Shown: positions 36,222 through 45,908 of the stretch, piece after piece
How positions within the stretch are numbered: position 1 is the stretch's first letter
Layout of the letters: each line of letters starts with the position of its first letter
NCBI GenBank assembly: GCA_963700375.1
Contig: CAVOXF010000004.1
Coordinates: forward strand, 372,001-436,000
Direction: 5' to 3'
From: JAHEEL01 sp963700375
GTDB taxonomy: Bacteria; Actinomycetota; Acidimicrobiia; Spongiisociales; UBA5794
Length of the DNA: 64,000 nucleotides
Position numbers and translations under genes: made by a program
Notes under the pieces: generated by a model
Database searches by the model: none
Told to the model about the DNA's origin: nothing
Seen by the model: only the letters and a program-made list of their open reading frames with translations

Positions 36222-36986
36222 CTAGAACGCGTCCAGCATCACGTTCACCGGTGCGGCCACGCCGGTCCAGATCTCGAATGATGCCGCGGCCTGCGCTATC
36301 AGCAAGGCCTTGCCATCGGCAACCGGCATGCCGTGATCCCTCGCCCACCGCACCGCGGGACTCTCGCCAGCACCGTAGGTGAGGTCGAAGAGCCCCGAGC
36401 ACGCAGCGAGAACTTCCTCTGGGAGCGATTCCCCGTCCATGCCGAGCGGTGTCGCGTTCACCACGACCGCACCTTCGACCGCAGCGCCCCACGGCGCGAC
36501 CATTCCGTCGGTTCGGGTGCGTTCGAGGAGGGCACGCGCCGCGTGGTCGTTCCGGCCGGAAACCACGATCGTTCTGTCGGCGAGCGCACTCACGGCTCCG
36601 GCTGCTGCGCCGCCCGTACCGAGGATCAGGACCGGACCTTCGGCGGGGAGCCGCTCTGATATCCAAACGGCCCGGATCCCGTCAACGTCGGTGTTGTATC
36701 CCCACACCTCGCCGTCACGCCGAACCAGGGTATTCACGGCTCCCGATCTCAGCGCCGAGTCGGTCACGCGATCGGCAAGGGCAAAGGCCACCTGCTTGTG
36801 GGGCATTGTCACATTGGCACCGGCGAGACGGCCGTATCGCACCTCGTCGACGGCTTCCGCCATTCCGCGTTCGTCGACGCGACGCGCGGTGTAGGTTCCG
36901 TCGATGCCGGACGCTGAGAGCGCCGCCGTGTGGATTGCGGGAGAACGAGAGTGGTCGACCGGGTCCCCGAGCACAACGAATCTCAC
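36222..36986 (-). CDS. aroE: shikimate dehydrogenase
   Basis: NADPH-dependent reduction of 3-dehydroshikimate. 254 residues. The N-terminal substrate domain has DHSRSPAIHTAAL, NVTMPHKQVAFALAD (catalytic Lys) and GAVNTLV; the C-terminal Rossmann domain has ILGTGGAAAGAVSAL and VNATPLGMDG. It overlaps mltG by 4 bases. About 100 bases without features separate it from the prepilin peptidase. Confidence 0.96.
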   Translation of the reverse strand: MRFVVLGDPVDHSRSPAIHTAALSASGIDGTYTARRVDERGMAEAVDEVRYGRLAGANVTMPHKQVAFALADRVTDSALRSGAVNTLVRRDGEVWGYNTDVDGIRAVWISERLPAEGPVLILGTGGAAAGAVSALADRTIVVSGRNDHAARALLERTRTDGMVAPWGAAVEGAVVVNATPLGMDGESLPEEVLAACSGLFDLTYGAGESPAVRWARDHGMPVADGKALLIAQAAASFEIWTGVAAPVNVMLDAF

Positions 36987-38071
36987 GGCAGCACCCCGTC
37001 GGCCTTGGCCTTGGCGATCTTCTCCTGGTGCTCTTCATAGGTCACCGAGAACCCGTGGCGTCCGTCGGTTGCCACCAGCACGTAGAACAGATAGTCGCTC
37101 TCTGCCGGATCGGCCGCCGCAGCGATCGACTCGAACTGCGAGGTCCCGATCGGTGTCGGCGGCAGGCCTTTGATCTTGTAGGTGTTCCACGGTGAGTCGA
37201 TCTCGAGGTGTTCCGCGAGTACCCGCCCGGGGCTCGCCCCGAGTGCGTAGACAACGGTGGCGTCGATTTGAAGCGGCATGCCTTGCTCGAGCCGGTTGTA
37301 GATCACGGAGGCAATCAGCGGTCGGTCCTCCTCAACACCGGCCTCGCGCTGAATCAGGGAAGCGACGATCAACGCTTCGTACTGACTGACCCCCAACGCC
37401 TCGAGCCGCGACCAGTCCACCGCGGCTATTCGGCGCTCGGTCTCGGCGGCCACCGAGGCGAGGATCTCCGCCGCGGTCGCGCCCTCCGGCATCTCATACC
37501 GGGCCGGATAGAGCAGACCCTCCCAGCGGACGAGCTCATCGGCGCCTTCCGGGATCTCCGCCGGCAGGAGTGACGAGGTGACCACGCCGCTCGTCAACGC
37601 CTGCTCGAACTCCGCTACCGGGATACCGGTCTGCTCGGCGAGTCCGTCGAGAACGCGCCGGACGTCGTGGCCTTCGTACACGATGACGCTTGACCCGGTG
37701 CCTTCGTCGGGACCGCTGATGAGCCGCTGGACCACCACTTCGGGAGCCATCAGAGTTTCGAGGTGATACGTCCCCGCTTGAAGCTGCGATGCAACCCCCT
37801 GCTCCGAAACCACCTCCTGGAGATCCCGTCCGCGCACAACGCCTGCCTGTTCCATCGCGATCGCGATGTCACTGGCCGATGATCCGGCGAGGACCTCGAC
37901 CGTGACCGGCAGGCCCGGTTCGATGTCGAGCGCTTGGTCTCCCGACACGAATCCCGCGAGCAGACGCACGCCAACGACAAGGACTACAACGGAGACCACG
38001 ACCATCCCGCTGATGATCCAGGGGTTGGCGTGCCGACGCTCAGTCCCGGTTGAAGTTGCTGGATCCGTCAC
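36983..38071 (-). CDS. mltG: endolytic murein transglycosylase MltG
   Basis: Membrane-anchored lytic transglycosylase that cleaves nascent glycan strands. 362 residues: a cytoplasmic N-terminus, one transmembrane helix (about 19-42), a LysM-like region and the YceG domain. The catalytic Glu is in ASLIQREAGVEED; IDSPWNTYKIKGLPPTPIG is the family signature. A GTG start follows AAGGA by 8 bases and overlaps the end of ruvX by 32 bases. Confidence 0.95.
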   Translation of the reverse strand: MTDPATSTGTERRHANPWIISGMVVVSVVVLVVGVRLLAGFVSGDQALDIEPGLPVTVEVLAGSSASDIAIAMEQAGVVRGRDLQEVVSEQGVASQLQAGTYHLETLMAPEVVVQRLISGPDEGTGSSVIVYEGHDVRRVLDGLAEQTGIPVAEFEQALTSGVVTSSLLPAEIPEGADELVRWEGLLYPARYEMPEGATAAEILASVAAETERRIAAVDWSRLEALGVSQYEALIVASLIQREAGVEEDRPLIASVIYNRLEQGMPLQIDATVVYALGASPGRVLAEHLEIDSPWNTYKIKGLPPTPIGTSQFESIAAAADPAESDYLFYVLVATDGRHGFSVTYEEHQEKIAKAKADGVLP

Positions 38072-38486
38072 TCTGATAGTCCTTGCGGTCGAGATAGGCC
38101 TGGAGAATCACCGCCGCGGCGACCTTGTCGCGAACGTCACGCCGCTTGTCGCGCCGCACTCCGCCTTCAAGGAGGGCCGACTCGGCGGTCACCGTCGTGA
38201 ACCGCTCGTCCTGGTACTCCACCGGGAGGCCGATGCCTTCGGCGACGAGCGTGCCAAACGCCCTGGCGGCCTTCGCCGACGGGCCTTCGAGGCCGGAGAG
38301 ACCGGTCGGCAGGCCAACGATGATCAGTTCCACGCCTTCTTCCTCACACAGTGCCCGCACGACGTCGAGCGGGTCGGCGACGCGCCGGTCGATCACCGAG
38401 TGCGGTGAGGCAATGGTACCGGTGGGGTCCGATAGCGCGACGCCGATGCGTCGCTCCCCCGGGTCCAGCCCGAGGATTCGGCTCAC
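38040..38486 (-). CDS. ruvX: RuvX/YqgF-family putative pre-16S rRNA nuclease / Holliday junction resolvase
   Basis: 148-residue RNase H-fold protein. GLDPGERRIGVALSD carries the first catalytic Asp; LPTGLSG, YQDERFTTVTAE and a terminal Asp (RDVRDKVAAAVILQAYLD) follow. The YqgF family has been linked both to 16S 5' processing and to junction resolution; sequence cannot decide. It overlaps alaS (GTGA). Confidence 0.93.
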   Translation of the reverse strand: MSRILGLDPGERRIGVALSDPTGTIASPHSVIDRRVADPLDVVRALCEEEGVELIIVGLPTGLSGLEGPSAKAARAFGTLVAEGIGLPVEYQDERFTTVTAESALLEGGVRRDKRRDVRDKVAAAVILQAYLDRKDYQSDGSSNFNRD

Positions 38487-41105
38487 GATTCGACGACCGC
38501 CTCGCGTGCCGCGGCGAGCGCCACTCCAAGGGCGTCGTCAAGCCGATCACCGTGCGGGCCTCCCGCCTGGGAGAGGCGAGGATCGCGGCTGGCGCCGCCG
38601 CCCAGGAGCCCGGCAGCCGCTGCAATCAGTTCGCCGGCGGAGATGCCGGATTCGACCAAGTCGTCCGAAACGAAGGCGATGAGTCCACCCTTGCCGGCGG
38701 TAGCGGATCCCAGGACACCGATTCCGGAGCCGAGGCGATCCCTGAGCTGGAACGCGAGGGCGCGGAGCCCATCACCGGTGAGGCCGTCGTGTCTGGCGAC
38801 CAGCACGCTGTGGCCGTGATGGTCTTCAACCTGATCGAGGAGACCGCGGACCGCTTCCGACCGCGACTGCTGTTCAAACTGCTCGATCCGCTCTTCTTGC
38901 TCCTTGGCGCGCAGCACGAGCGCCTGGGCGGCTTCCACCACCCGGCCCGGCTGCGCGCCGAGCGCTGACTCCGTGCGTTCGAGGTCGTTGCGCAGGGCGC
39001 TGAGGTACTCGTACCCGGCCGTCCCCGTCACGGCGTCGATACGCCGGGTGTTGGCGGCGACCGATCCCTCGGATACCACGATGAGTGGGCCGATCTGACC
39101 GGTGGTCGGCACGTGGGTTCCGCCGCAGAACTCGGTGGAGTAGTCACCGGTCTGCACCACGCGAACGGCGTCGCCGTACTTGTCGCCGAAGAAGGCGAGC
39201 GCCCCCATCTTCTCAGCATCGTTCTTCGATGTCTCGAGCGTCACGACGGCCGCGTTCTCGATCACTCGCTCATTGGCCGCCCGTTCAACGTCGCGGAGTT
39301 GTTCCACCGACATGCCCTGGTAGTGGCTGAAGTCGAACCGGAGTCGCGCATCGGAGACGAGCGATCCAGCCTGGTGAACATGGTCGCCGACGACTTCTCG
39401 CAGAGCCCAGTGGAGGATGTGGGTACCGGTGTGGTTCTTCCTGATCCGCTCACGGCGTTCGTGGCTGATGGTGAGATCGGCGTCCTGTCCGAGTTGCACG
39501 GAGCCGGATGTGACGACGCCACGGTGACCGTGGAGTCCGGGCACGGCGAACTGGGTGTCCTTGACCGCCACGGAGCCCGTCGGCGTCACGATCAGACCGG
39601 AGTCTCCGACCTGTCCACCGGACTCGGCGTAGAACGGCGTCCGATCCAGGAACACCTCGACCTCGCGACCCTCTTCCGCCTTCTCGATCGTCTCTCCCTC
39701 CGAGACCATCGAGAGGATGCGCCCGAGACCCACCTCGGCTTCGTATCCGGTGAACTCGGTGGTTTCCACACCGGCGAGCAGCGTCCGATAGGCGTCGGCA
39801 CGGGCTGCGGCGTCGGCGCCCTTGTATGCGGCCCTGGCCCGCGAGCGTTGCGAGTCCATCATCTGATCGAACTCATGCAGATCGACTCCGAAGCCCCGCT
39901 CCGAAACGATCTCTTCGGTCAATTCCTTTGGGAACCCGAACGTGTCGTGGAGCTTGAACGCTGTCTCGCCCGAGAGCACGGCCCCGGGTTCGAGGCCGCG
40001 CAGCTCTTCGTCGAGCAGTTGATGACCCGAGCGGAGCGTACGCCGGAACTGCTCTTCTTCCCTGGCCACCATCTCGACGATCGCCGACTGGTGCGCGTGG
40101 AGTTCCGGATAGGGCTCCCGCATCACGTCGACGGTGGTGTCGACGAGTTTCGGCATGATCAGGTCTTCGGCTCCGAGAAGGAAAGCGTGGCGCACGGCAC
40201 GGCGAATCAGACGGCGCAGCACGTACCCGCGTCCCTCGTTCGATGGGACGACCTTGTCGCCGATGAGGAACGTCACGGCCCTCGCGTGGTCCGCCATGAT
40301 CCGAAGCGAAACATCGGTGCGCTCGGCGTCGCCGTAGGTCGTGCGGGTCAGTCCTTCGGCGGTCGCGACCATGGGTCGGATGACATCGGTCTCGAAGATG
40401 CTGTCGACGCCCTGGAGCACGGTCGCGAGGCGCTCGAGGCCCGCACCGGTGTCGATGTTGCGAGCCGGAAGGTCACCGATGACGTGGTATGGCTCGTCCT
40501 GGATGTTCTGCATGAACACCAGGTTCCATACCTCGACGTTGCGCTCGTCGTCGACCGCCGGGCCGCCATCCATACCGAAGGCCGGGCCCTTGTCGAAGAA
40601 GATCTCGGACGAAGGTCCGCACGGCCCGGGCACGCCCATCTGCCAGAAGTTGTCCTTGTCGAGGCGCTGAACGCGGTCGGGTGGCACGCCCACGCCGTCA
40701 ATCCAGATCGCGGCGGCCTCGTCGTCGGTGATGTGGACCGTGTACCAGAGGCGTTCTGGATCGAGGCCGAAGCCCTCGGTGATGAGGTCGTACGCCCACG
40801 GAATCGCCTTCTCTTTGAAGTAGTCACCGAACGAGAAGTTGCCGAGCATCTCGAAGAACGTGAGGTGCCGGGCCGTGGTGCCGACGATGTCGATATCGAT
40901 CGTCCTCGCCACCTTCTGGACGGTCGCCGCGCGCGGATAGGGCGGTGATCTCCTCTCCGAGCATGTACGGCTTGAACGGCACCATCCCAGCATTGGTGAG
41001 CAGCAGGGTCGGGTCGATCGGTATCAGCGACGCCGATGGCACGATGGTGTGGCCGCGATCGGCGAAGAAATCGAGATAGGTTCTGCGAATCTGGTTGGAG
41101 TCCAT
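38483..41105 (-). CDS. alaS: alanyl-tRNA synthetase with an apparent one-base frameshift
   Basis: Class II synthetase with catalytic, editing and C-terminal domains. The N-terminus (MDSNQIRRTYLDFFADRGHT, ATG at 41105) runs to MLGEEI, and then the frame is lost. The expected continuation PPYPRAATVQKVART is encoded one frame over, from about 40946 to the stop at 38483. One extra A in ATCACCGCC (near 40946) explains it. The rest is normal: ARHLTFFEMLGNFSFGDYF, editing motifs HTGTHILHWAL and CGGTH. Corrected length is about 873 residues. As alaS is essential and no second copy is seen, an assembly error is the simplest explanation. Confidence 0.93.
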
Positions 41106-41117
41106 GAACGCCGGAGG

Positions 41118-41366
41118 TTAGTCGGACCCGGAATCCACACCCTCGGTCTCTCGTTGGATGCCGGCACGCTGCATCCGACGGCCGGTGGCGTTCATCATCC
41201 CGGCAACCGACGCCACCCCCGCACGGATCATGTTCTCGGTCGTCAGGCGCTCGCGAGCGCGGTTCACTTTCGCTCCGAGATAGACGACGGCACCGATCGT
41301 CGCAGCCGAGCCGAAGAGGAACCATTTCAGTCGTGTGAGCATGGATGGGGAGGCTAGTGCCCTCAT
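41118..41366 (-). CDS. small membrane-anchored protein of unknown function
   Basis: 82 residues with one hydrophobic segment (about 15-32, KWFLFGSAATIGAVVYLG) followed by a basic amphipathic part. Small proteins of this kind often sit between rarA and alaS in actinobacteria. The first ATG has GGAG 7 bases upstream; a second ATG at 41342 is possible. The function is unknown. Confidence 0.7.
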   Translation of the reverse strand: MRALASPSMLTRLKWFLFGSAATIGAVVYLGAKVNRARERLTTENMIRAGVASVAGMMNATGRRMQRAGIQRETEGVDSGSD

Positions 41367-41413
41367 CGGGACGACTCCGAGTCGGGGAGGGACCGGCCGC
41401 GTGACCGTGCCCG

Positions 41414-42745
41414 CTACCGGTCTCGACCGAGGATTCGATCGATGCGACGGAGCCGTTCGCCGATCTCGGCCTCCTCACCGTGATCACCGGGTCGGTAGAG
41501 GGTCGCGGCAATGGCCTCATCCGGCAGGTATTGCTGGCGGACAACACCCATCGGATCGTTGTGGGGGTAGTCGTACCCGACCCCATGGCCCATGGCCTTC
41601 TCCCCCGAGGTCGCTCCGGAGCGGAGATGCATCGGCACGTCCGCCCCCGGGGTGCGCTCGACCGCCACCCGGGCCGCGGCTATGGCACCGGAAAGCGAGT
41701 TCGATTTGGGCGCGGTGGCTAGATAGGTCGTTGCATGGGTCAGCGCATACGCACCTTCGGGTATGCCGATCACTTCGACGGCACGGAAGGCGTCGACCGC
41801 GATGCCGAGGCCACGCGAGTCGGCGAGGCCGACGTCCTCGGACGCCAGAATCACAAGGCGACGTGCGATGAACTTGGGGTCCTCGCCCGCCTGGATCATC
41901 GTGTGGAGCCAGTAGAGGGCGGCGTCGACATCCGAGCCCCGGACGCTCTTGATGAATGCCGAGATCACGTCGTAGTGCCGGTCACCGCCCTTGTCGTAGC
42001 GAATCACCCTCCGCTGGAGTGCCTCGGCGACCTCCTCGAGACCGACGGAGTCCTTCCCGCGACCGGCGGCAATGGTCACTGCAAGTTCAAACCCGTTGAG
42101 CGCAAGGCGCGCGTCACCCCCGACGCGATGGGCCAGGTCATCGAGAGCGTCGTCGTCGATGGCGGTGCCCGGCATCCCGCGCACCGGGTCCGCCATGGCG
42201 CGCTCGATGAGATCCACCACCTCGTCGGGAGCGAGCTCCTCGGTTCGGAACACACTCGAGCGGCTGATGAGCGGCGAGTTGACCTCGAAGAAGGGATTCT
42301 CGGTCGTTGCCCCGACCAGAATGATGATGCCGTCCTCGACACCGGGCAGGAGCGCATCCTGTTGCGCCTTCGTGAACCGATGAATCTCGTCGAGGAAGAG
42401 GACGGTGCGTCCGTCGCCGTTCTCGATGCGACGCGTCGCCATCGCCAGCACTTCGCGAACATCCTTGACCCCGGCAGACGTTGCGGAGAGCTGTTCGAAG
42501 CGCGCGCTGCTGTTGACCGCCACGAGGCGTGCAAGAGTGGTCTTGCCGGATCCAGGCGGGCCCCAGAGAATCATGGAGACCGGACGGCCTCCTTCCACCA
42601 TGGTGCGGAACGCGGCTCCGGGGGCGAGCAAGCCCTGCTGGCCGACGACTTCGTCGAGGTTGGCCGGACGCATCCGCGCCGCGAGCGGTGCGATCGCGCG
42701 ACGTCGCTCGGCACGCTGGTCCGAGAACAGGTCGCGTTCAGTCAC
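41414..42745 (-). CDS. rarA: replication-associated recombination protein RarA (MgsA), AAA ATPase
   Basis: Clamp-loader-like ATPase acting at stalled forks, 443 residues. ARMRPANLDEVVGQQGLL, Walker A GPPGSGKTT, Walker B LFLDEIHRF and the C-terminal tetramerisation region (MGHGVGYDYPHNDP) are all present. A GTG at 42745 overlaps the aspS stop and fits the family N-terminus (TERDLFSD); the longer frame upstream lies within aspS. Confidence 0.95.
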   Translation of the reverse strand: MTERDLFSDQRAERRRAIAPLAARMRPANLDEVVGQQGLLAPGAAFRTMVEGGRPVSMILWGPPGSGKTTLARLVAVNSSARFEQLSATSAGVKDVREVLAMATRRIENGDGRTVLFLDEIHRFTKAQQDALLPGVEDGIIILVGATTENPFFEVNSPLISRSSVFRTEELAPDEVVDLIERAMADPVRGMPGTAIDDDALDDLAHRVGGDARLALNGFELAVTIAAGRGKDSVGLEEVAEALQRRVIRYDKGGDRHYDVISAFIKSVRGSDVDAALYWLHTMIQAGEDPKFIARRLVILASEDVGLADSRGLGIAVDAFRAVEVIGIPEGAYALTHATTYLATAPKSNSLSGAIAAARVAVERTPGADVPMHLRSGATSGEKAMGHGVGYDYPHNDPMGVVRQQYLPDEAIAATLYRPGDHGEEAEIGERLRRIDRILGRDR

Positions 42746-44525
42746 CGGCCGCCTCGACGGCCCACTCCGCGCGCACGTCGCCACGGACCTCGATGCCGAG
42801 TTCGGCGAGCTGCCGTTCGTCGACACGGCTCGGTGAACCGGTCAGCGGGTCGGCGCCGCTTTGCGTCTTCGGGAACGGGATGACCTCGCGGATGTTCGGC
42901 AGGTTCTGGAGGATCGCGACGAGCCGATCGATGCCGACGGCGAACCCGGCGTGGGGCGGTGTGCCGTATCGCAGCGCCTCGAGGAACCAGCCGAACCGCT
43001 GCTCTGCCTCTTCATCCGAGATGCCGAGCACCCCGAACACCTGAGCCTGGACGGCCGGATCGTGGATCCTGACGCTGCCTGATCCCAGTTCCGAGCCGTT
43101 GAGCACGAGGTCGTAGGCCTTCGAGATCGCATGGCCCGGGTCCTCCCGCATTTCGCGGACATCGACCGGCGCGGTGAAGGGGTGGTGGAGCGCGACGAAG
43201 TCGCCGTCGTCGTTGCGTTCGAACACCGGGAAGTCGACCACGAACAGGTAGGCCAATTCATCGTGTCCGCTCGGCTGGCCGCAGTCGATGCGGATCTGAC
43301 CGAGCACGTCGAGCACTGTTCGGGTCTCGTCCGCAACGAGCAGCAACACATCGCCCGGCTGGCCGGAGAGGGTTCCCGCAACGGCGGACAACTCGTCCTC
43401 CGAGAGGAACTTCGCGACCGGGGATCGCAGGCTGCCGTCTTCCTCGACGACCATCCACACGAGCCCTCTCGCACCGAGTCCCTGGGCGCGGGCTGAGATG
43501 CCGTCGAGCCCGGAACGAGAGAGGCCAAGCGGTCCGGCGTTGATGCCCCGGACCGACCCGCCCGATGCCAGCACACCGGAAAACGCCTTGAACTCGGTGG
43601 CGGCTAGGACTGTGCCGAGGTCCTTGATCTCCATGCCGAACCGGATGTCCGGTTTGTCGGTTCCGTAGCGTTCCATCGCTTCGTGCCAGGTGAGGCGCGG
43701 GAACGGGCGCTCGATATCGGTGTCGCGAATCGCCTTGGTGACCCGTGTGGCAATCGCCTCGAGGGTCTGCAGCACGTCCTCCTGGCCCCAGAACGAGCCC
43801 TCGAAGTCCAATTGAGTGAACTCGAGTTGCCGATCGGCTCTCAGGTCCTCATCCCGGTAGCAGCGGGCCACCTGGTAGTACCGCTCGACGCCCGAGATCA
43901 TCAGCAACTGCTTGAACAACTGCGGTGACTGCGGGAGCGCGTAGAAGTTGCCCTTGCGCAGGCGCGACGGTACGAGCATGTCCCTGGCGCCTTCCGGGGT
44001 TGAGGCGATGAGCGTCGGTGTCTCAATCTCCATGAACCCGAGATCGTCCATGACGTCGCGCATCGCGCGAATCGTCTTCGATCGCGCTCGCACGTTGTTG
44101 GCCATCGATGGCCTACGGAGGTCGAGGTAGCGGTACTGGAGACGCTTGGCCTCGTCCACATCGGCTCGGTCGTCGATCTGGAACGGGAGCGGTTCGGACG
44201 GGCTCAAGATCGTCATCGTGTCGGCCACGACCTCGATCTCACCGGTCGCGAGTTCGGGATTCGCCATGTCGGCTGGCCGCATACGGACGGTGCCATCGAT
44301 AGCGATGCAGAACTCGGAGCGCAATCCTTGAAGATCCTGAGCCGGCGCCGGCCGGTTCTCAGGGTTCAAGACCACCTGCACGATGCCGCTGTGGTCGCGG
44401 AGATCGACGAAGACCACCCCACCGTGGTCTCGCCTGCGGCCCACCCATCCTGCAAGCAGGACCTTCTCCCCGGCGTCGGCGGCGGTCAGCGTGCCGGCAG
44501 CCCGATTCTTCAGTGTGTCAGCCAT
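42738..44525 (-). CDS. aspS: aspartyl-tRNA synthetase
   Basis: Class II bacterial-type AspRS, 595 residues. An N-terminal anticodon OB fold has GWVGRRRDHGGVVFVDLRD. Motif 1/2 follow (ALPQSPQLFKQLLM; RCYRDEDLRADRQLEFTQLD), then the bacterial GAD insertion (about 300-420) and motif 3 (GFAVGIDRLVAIL). The ATG at 44525 is set by family alignment and overlaps the hisS end. Whether it also charges tRNA-Asn cannot be decided here, since no gatCAB or asnS is in the window. Confidence 0.96.
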   Translation of the reverse strand: MADTLKNRAAGTLTAADAGEKVLLAGWVGRRRDHGGVVFVDLRDHSGIVQVVLNPENRPAPAQDLQGLRSEFCIAIDGTVRMRPADMANPELATGEIEVVADTMTILSPSEPLPFQIDDRADVDEAKRLQYRYLDLRRPSMANNVRARSKTIRAMRDVMDDLGFMEIETPTLIASTPEGARDMLVPSRLRKGNFYALPQSPQLFKQLLMISGVERYYQVARCYRDEDLRADRQLEFTQLDFEGSFWGQEDVLQTLEAIATRVTKAIRDTDIERPFPRLTWHEAMERYGTDKPDIRFGMEIKDLGTVLAATEFKAFSGVLASGGSVRGINAGPLGLSRSGLDGISARAQGLGARGLVWMVVEEDGSLRSPVAKFLSEDELSAVAGTLSGQPGDVLLLVADETRTVLDVLGQIRIDCGQPSGHDELAYLFVVDFPVFERNDDGDFVALHHPFTAPVDVREMREDPGHAISKAYDLVLNGSELGSGSVRIHDPAVQAQVFGVLGISDEEAEQRFGWFLEALRYGTPPHAGFAVGIDRLVAILQNLPNIREVIPFPKTQSGADPLTGSPSRVDERQLAELGIEVRGDVRAEWAVEAAGD

Positions 44526-45739
44526 GTCTCGATCTCCTCTACGGCCACGGGTTGTTGATCGCCCGTCGCGAGGTCGCGTGCCATGACGCGCCCGGTTTCC
44601 CATTCGTCGCCGACCACCAGGGCATGGGCTGCCCTCGCTCGGTCGGCTGCCTTGAACTGTGCTTTGACCGAACGGTCGCCCGCAACCGCGTCGGCCCTGA
44701 ATCCGGCGTTGCGGAGTGATCGCACGAGTGCGCGTGCGTCTCCGGATCGCTCGGGGTCGGCCACGATCACGAATGCGTCCAGCGCCGGGGCGACGGGCGA
44801 CTGATCCCTGGCCAGCAGGATCCGATCGAGGCCCATCGCCAGGCCGACGGAAGGTGTGGGCTTGCCCCCGAGCATCTCGAAGAGTGAGTCGTAGCGGCCA
44901 CCGCCGCCGACCGAACTCTGCGCCGCCTCGAAGCTGAGCGGCACGTACTCCCATACCGACCGGTTGTAGTAGTCCAGGCCTCGCACGAGGGTCGGGCTGA
45001 TCCGGTATGGGATTCCGGCCGCATCGAGGCCGGCTCGGACCGCCGCAAAGTGTTCTGCCGCTGCGCCTGAGAGATGATCCACCGGTGTTGGAGCACCGGC
45101 GACCACGTCCACGTCGGCCTTCGAATCCAGCACACGCAACGGATTCTGATAGAGACGCCGGAGAGCGTCCTCGGAGAGATCACCCTTGCGGGTCTCGAGG
45201 AATGCGATGAGCTCCGCTCGATAATCGGCGCGGTCGGACCCGTCACCGATGCTGTTGAGTTGAACTTCGACGTCCCGGACGCCGAGTTCCTCGAGGTAGC
45301 GATAGCCGAACTCGATCACCTCGATGTCGGCGTCGGGCGAGGCCTCGCCGAGATACTCGATGCCGGCCTGGGAGAACTGGCGCCTGCGGCCCTTCTGGGG
45401 GCGCTCGTAGCGGAACATCGGGCCCCAGTAGAAGCCCTTGAACGTGCCGACGACCCCGCCGGCCTGGATGAGCGCCCGCACCACCGATGCGGTCGCTTCG
45501 GGGCGGAGCGTGAGGGATCGGCCGCCCTTGTCCTCAAAGGTGTACATCTGCTTCTCGACGACTTCGGTGTCTTCGCCGATGCCCCGGGAGAAGAGGTCGG
45601 TCGACTCGAAGAGCGGCGTGAGCACAAGGCCATATCCGAAGCGCTCGGCGAGATCGAGGAAGACGCGCTCCGCCGTCAGCCATTCGGCCGATTCGGGCGG
45701 CAGGATGTCGTCGGTGCCTTTCGGAGCGCGGTACGTCAT
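44510..45739 (-). CDS. hisS: histidyl-tRNA synthetase
   Basis: Class II synthetase, 409 residues. Motif 1/2 regions (RGTDDILP-like APKGTDDILPPES; FRYERPQKGRRRQFSQAG), the histidine-specific LVRGLDYYNRSVWEY and GGGGRYDSLFEMLGG, and the C-terminal anticodon domain are present. Upstream lies the 133-bp inverted-repeat element; a weak TTGATT...CATAT promoter-like pair sits inside that element. Confidence 0.96.
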   Translation of the reverse strand: MTYRAPKGTDDILPPESAEWLTAERVFLDLAERFGYGLVLTPLFESTDLFSRGIGEDTEVVEKQMYTFEDKGGRSLTLRPEATASVVRALIQAGGVVGTFKGFYWGPMFRYERPQKGRRRQFSQAGIEYLGEASPDADIEVIEFGYRYLEELGVRDVEVQLNSIGDGSDRADYRAELIAFLETRKGDLSEDALRRLYQNPLRVLDSKADVDVVAGAPTPVDHLSGAAAEHFAAVRAGLDAAGIPYRISPTLVRGLDYYNRSVWEYVPLSFEAAQSSVGGGGRYDSLFEMLGGKPTPSVGLAMGLDRILLARDQSPVAPALDAFVIVADPERSGDARALVRSLRNAGFRADAVAGDRSVKAQFKAADRARAAHALVVGDEWETGRVMARDLATGDQQPVAVEEIETWLTH

Positions 45740-45775
45740 GACCCTCCGGTCAACAGATGAACGGCAAGGCTAGCG

Positions 45776-45908
45776 GCGCTGCGAACCCAGGGTTCTCCAC
45801 CTCGCATATGACGCCGACAGCCCGCGGAATCAAGGACCACAGCGGCGCCAGCCGTTCTGTGGGCCTACGGCGCCAAATAGAAAGCGGAGAACCCTGGGTT
45901 CGCAGCGC
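45776..45908. repeat. 133-bp element with 23-bp perfect terminal inverted repeats
   Basis: GCGCTGCGAACCCAGGGTTC plus TCC at 45776-45798 is repeated exactly in inverted orientation at 45886-45908, enclosing 87 bases. CTAG occurs at both outer edges (45770-45773 and 45908-45911). The right arm contributes the stop codon of the metallo-hydrolase gene. It could be a miniature inverted-repeat element or an unusually long terminator between the relA-side operon and hisS. No other copy was noticed in the window. Confidence 0.7.

Noticed and set aside
39113..40948. 611-codon plus-strand ORF
   Set aside because: It is the complement of alaS; GC-rich codon bias leaves the opposite frame open. The minus-strand product is unmistakable.
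42745..42826. N-terminal extension of rarA to 42826
   Set aside because: The extra residues are encoded inside aspS and are not part of the RarA family; the GTG at 42745 overlapping the aspS stop fits better.
44526..44954. N-terminal extension of aspS into hisS (738-codon frame)
   Set aside because: The extension overlaps hisS fully and lacks AspRS features; the conserved N-terminus starts at 44525.
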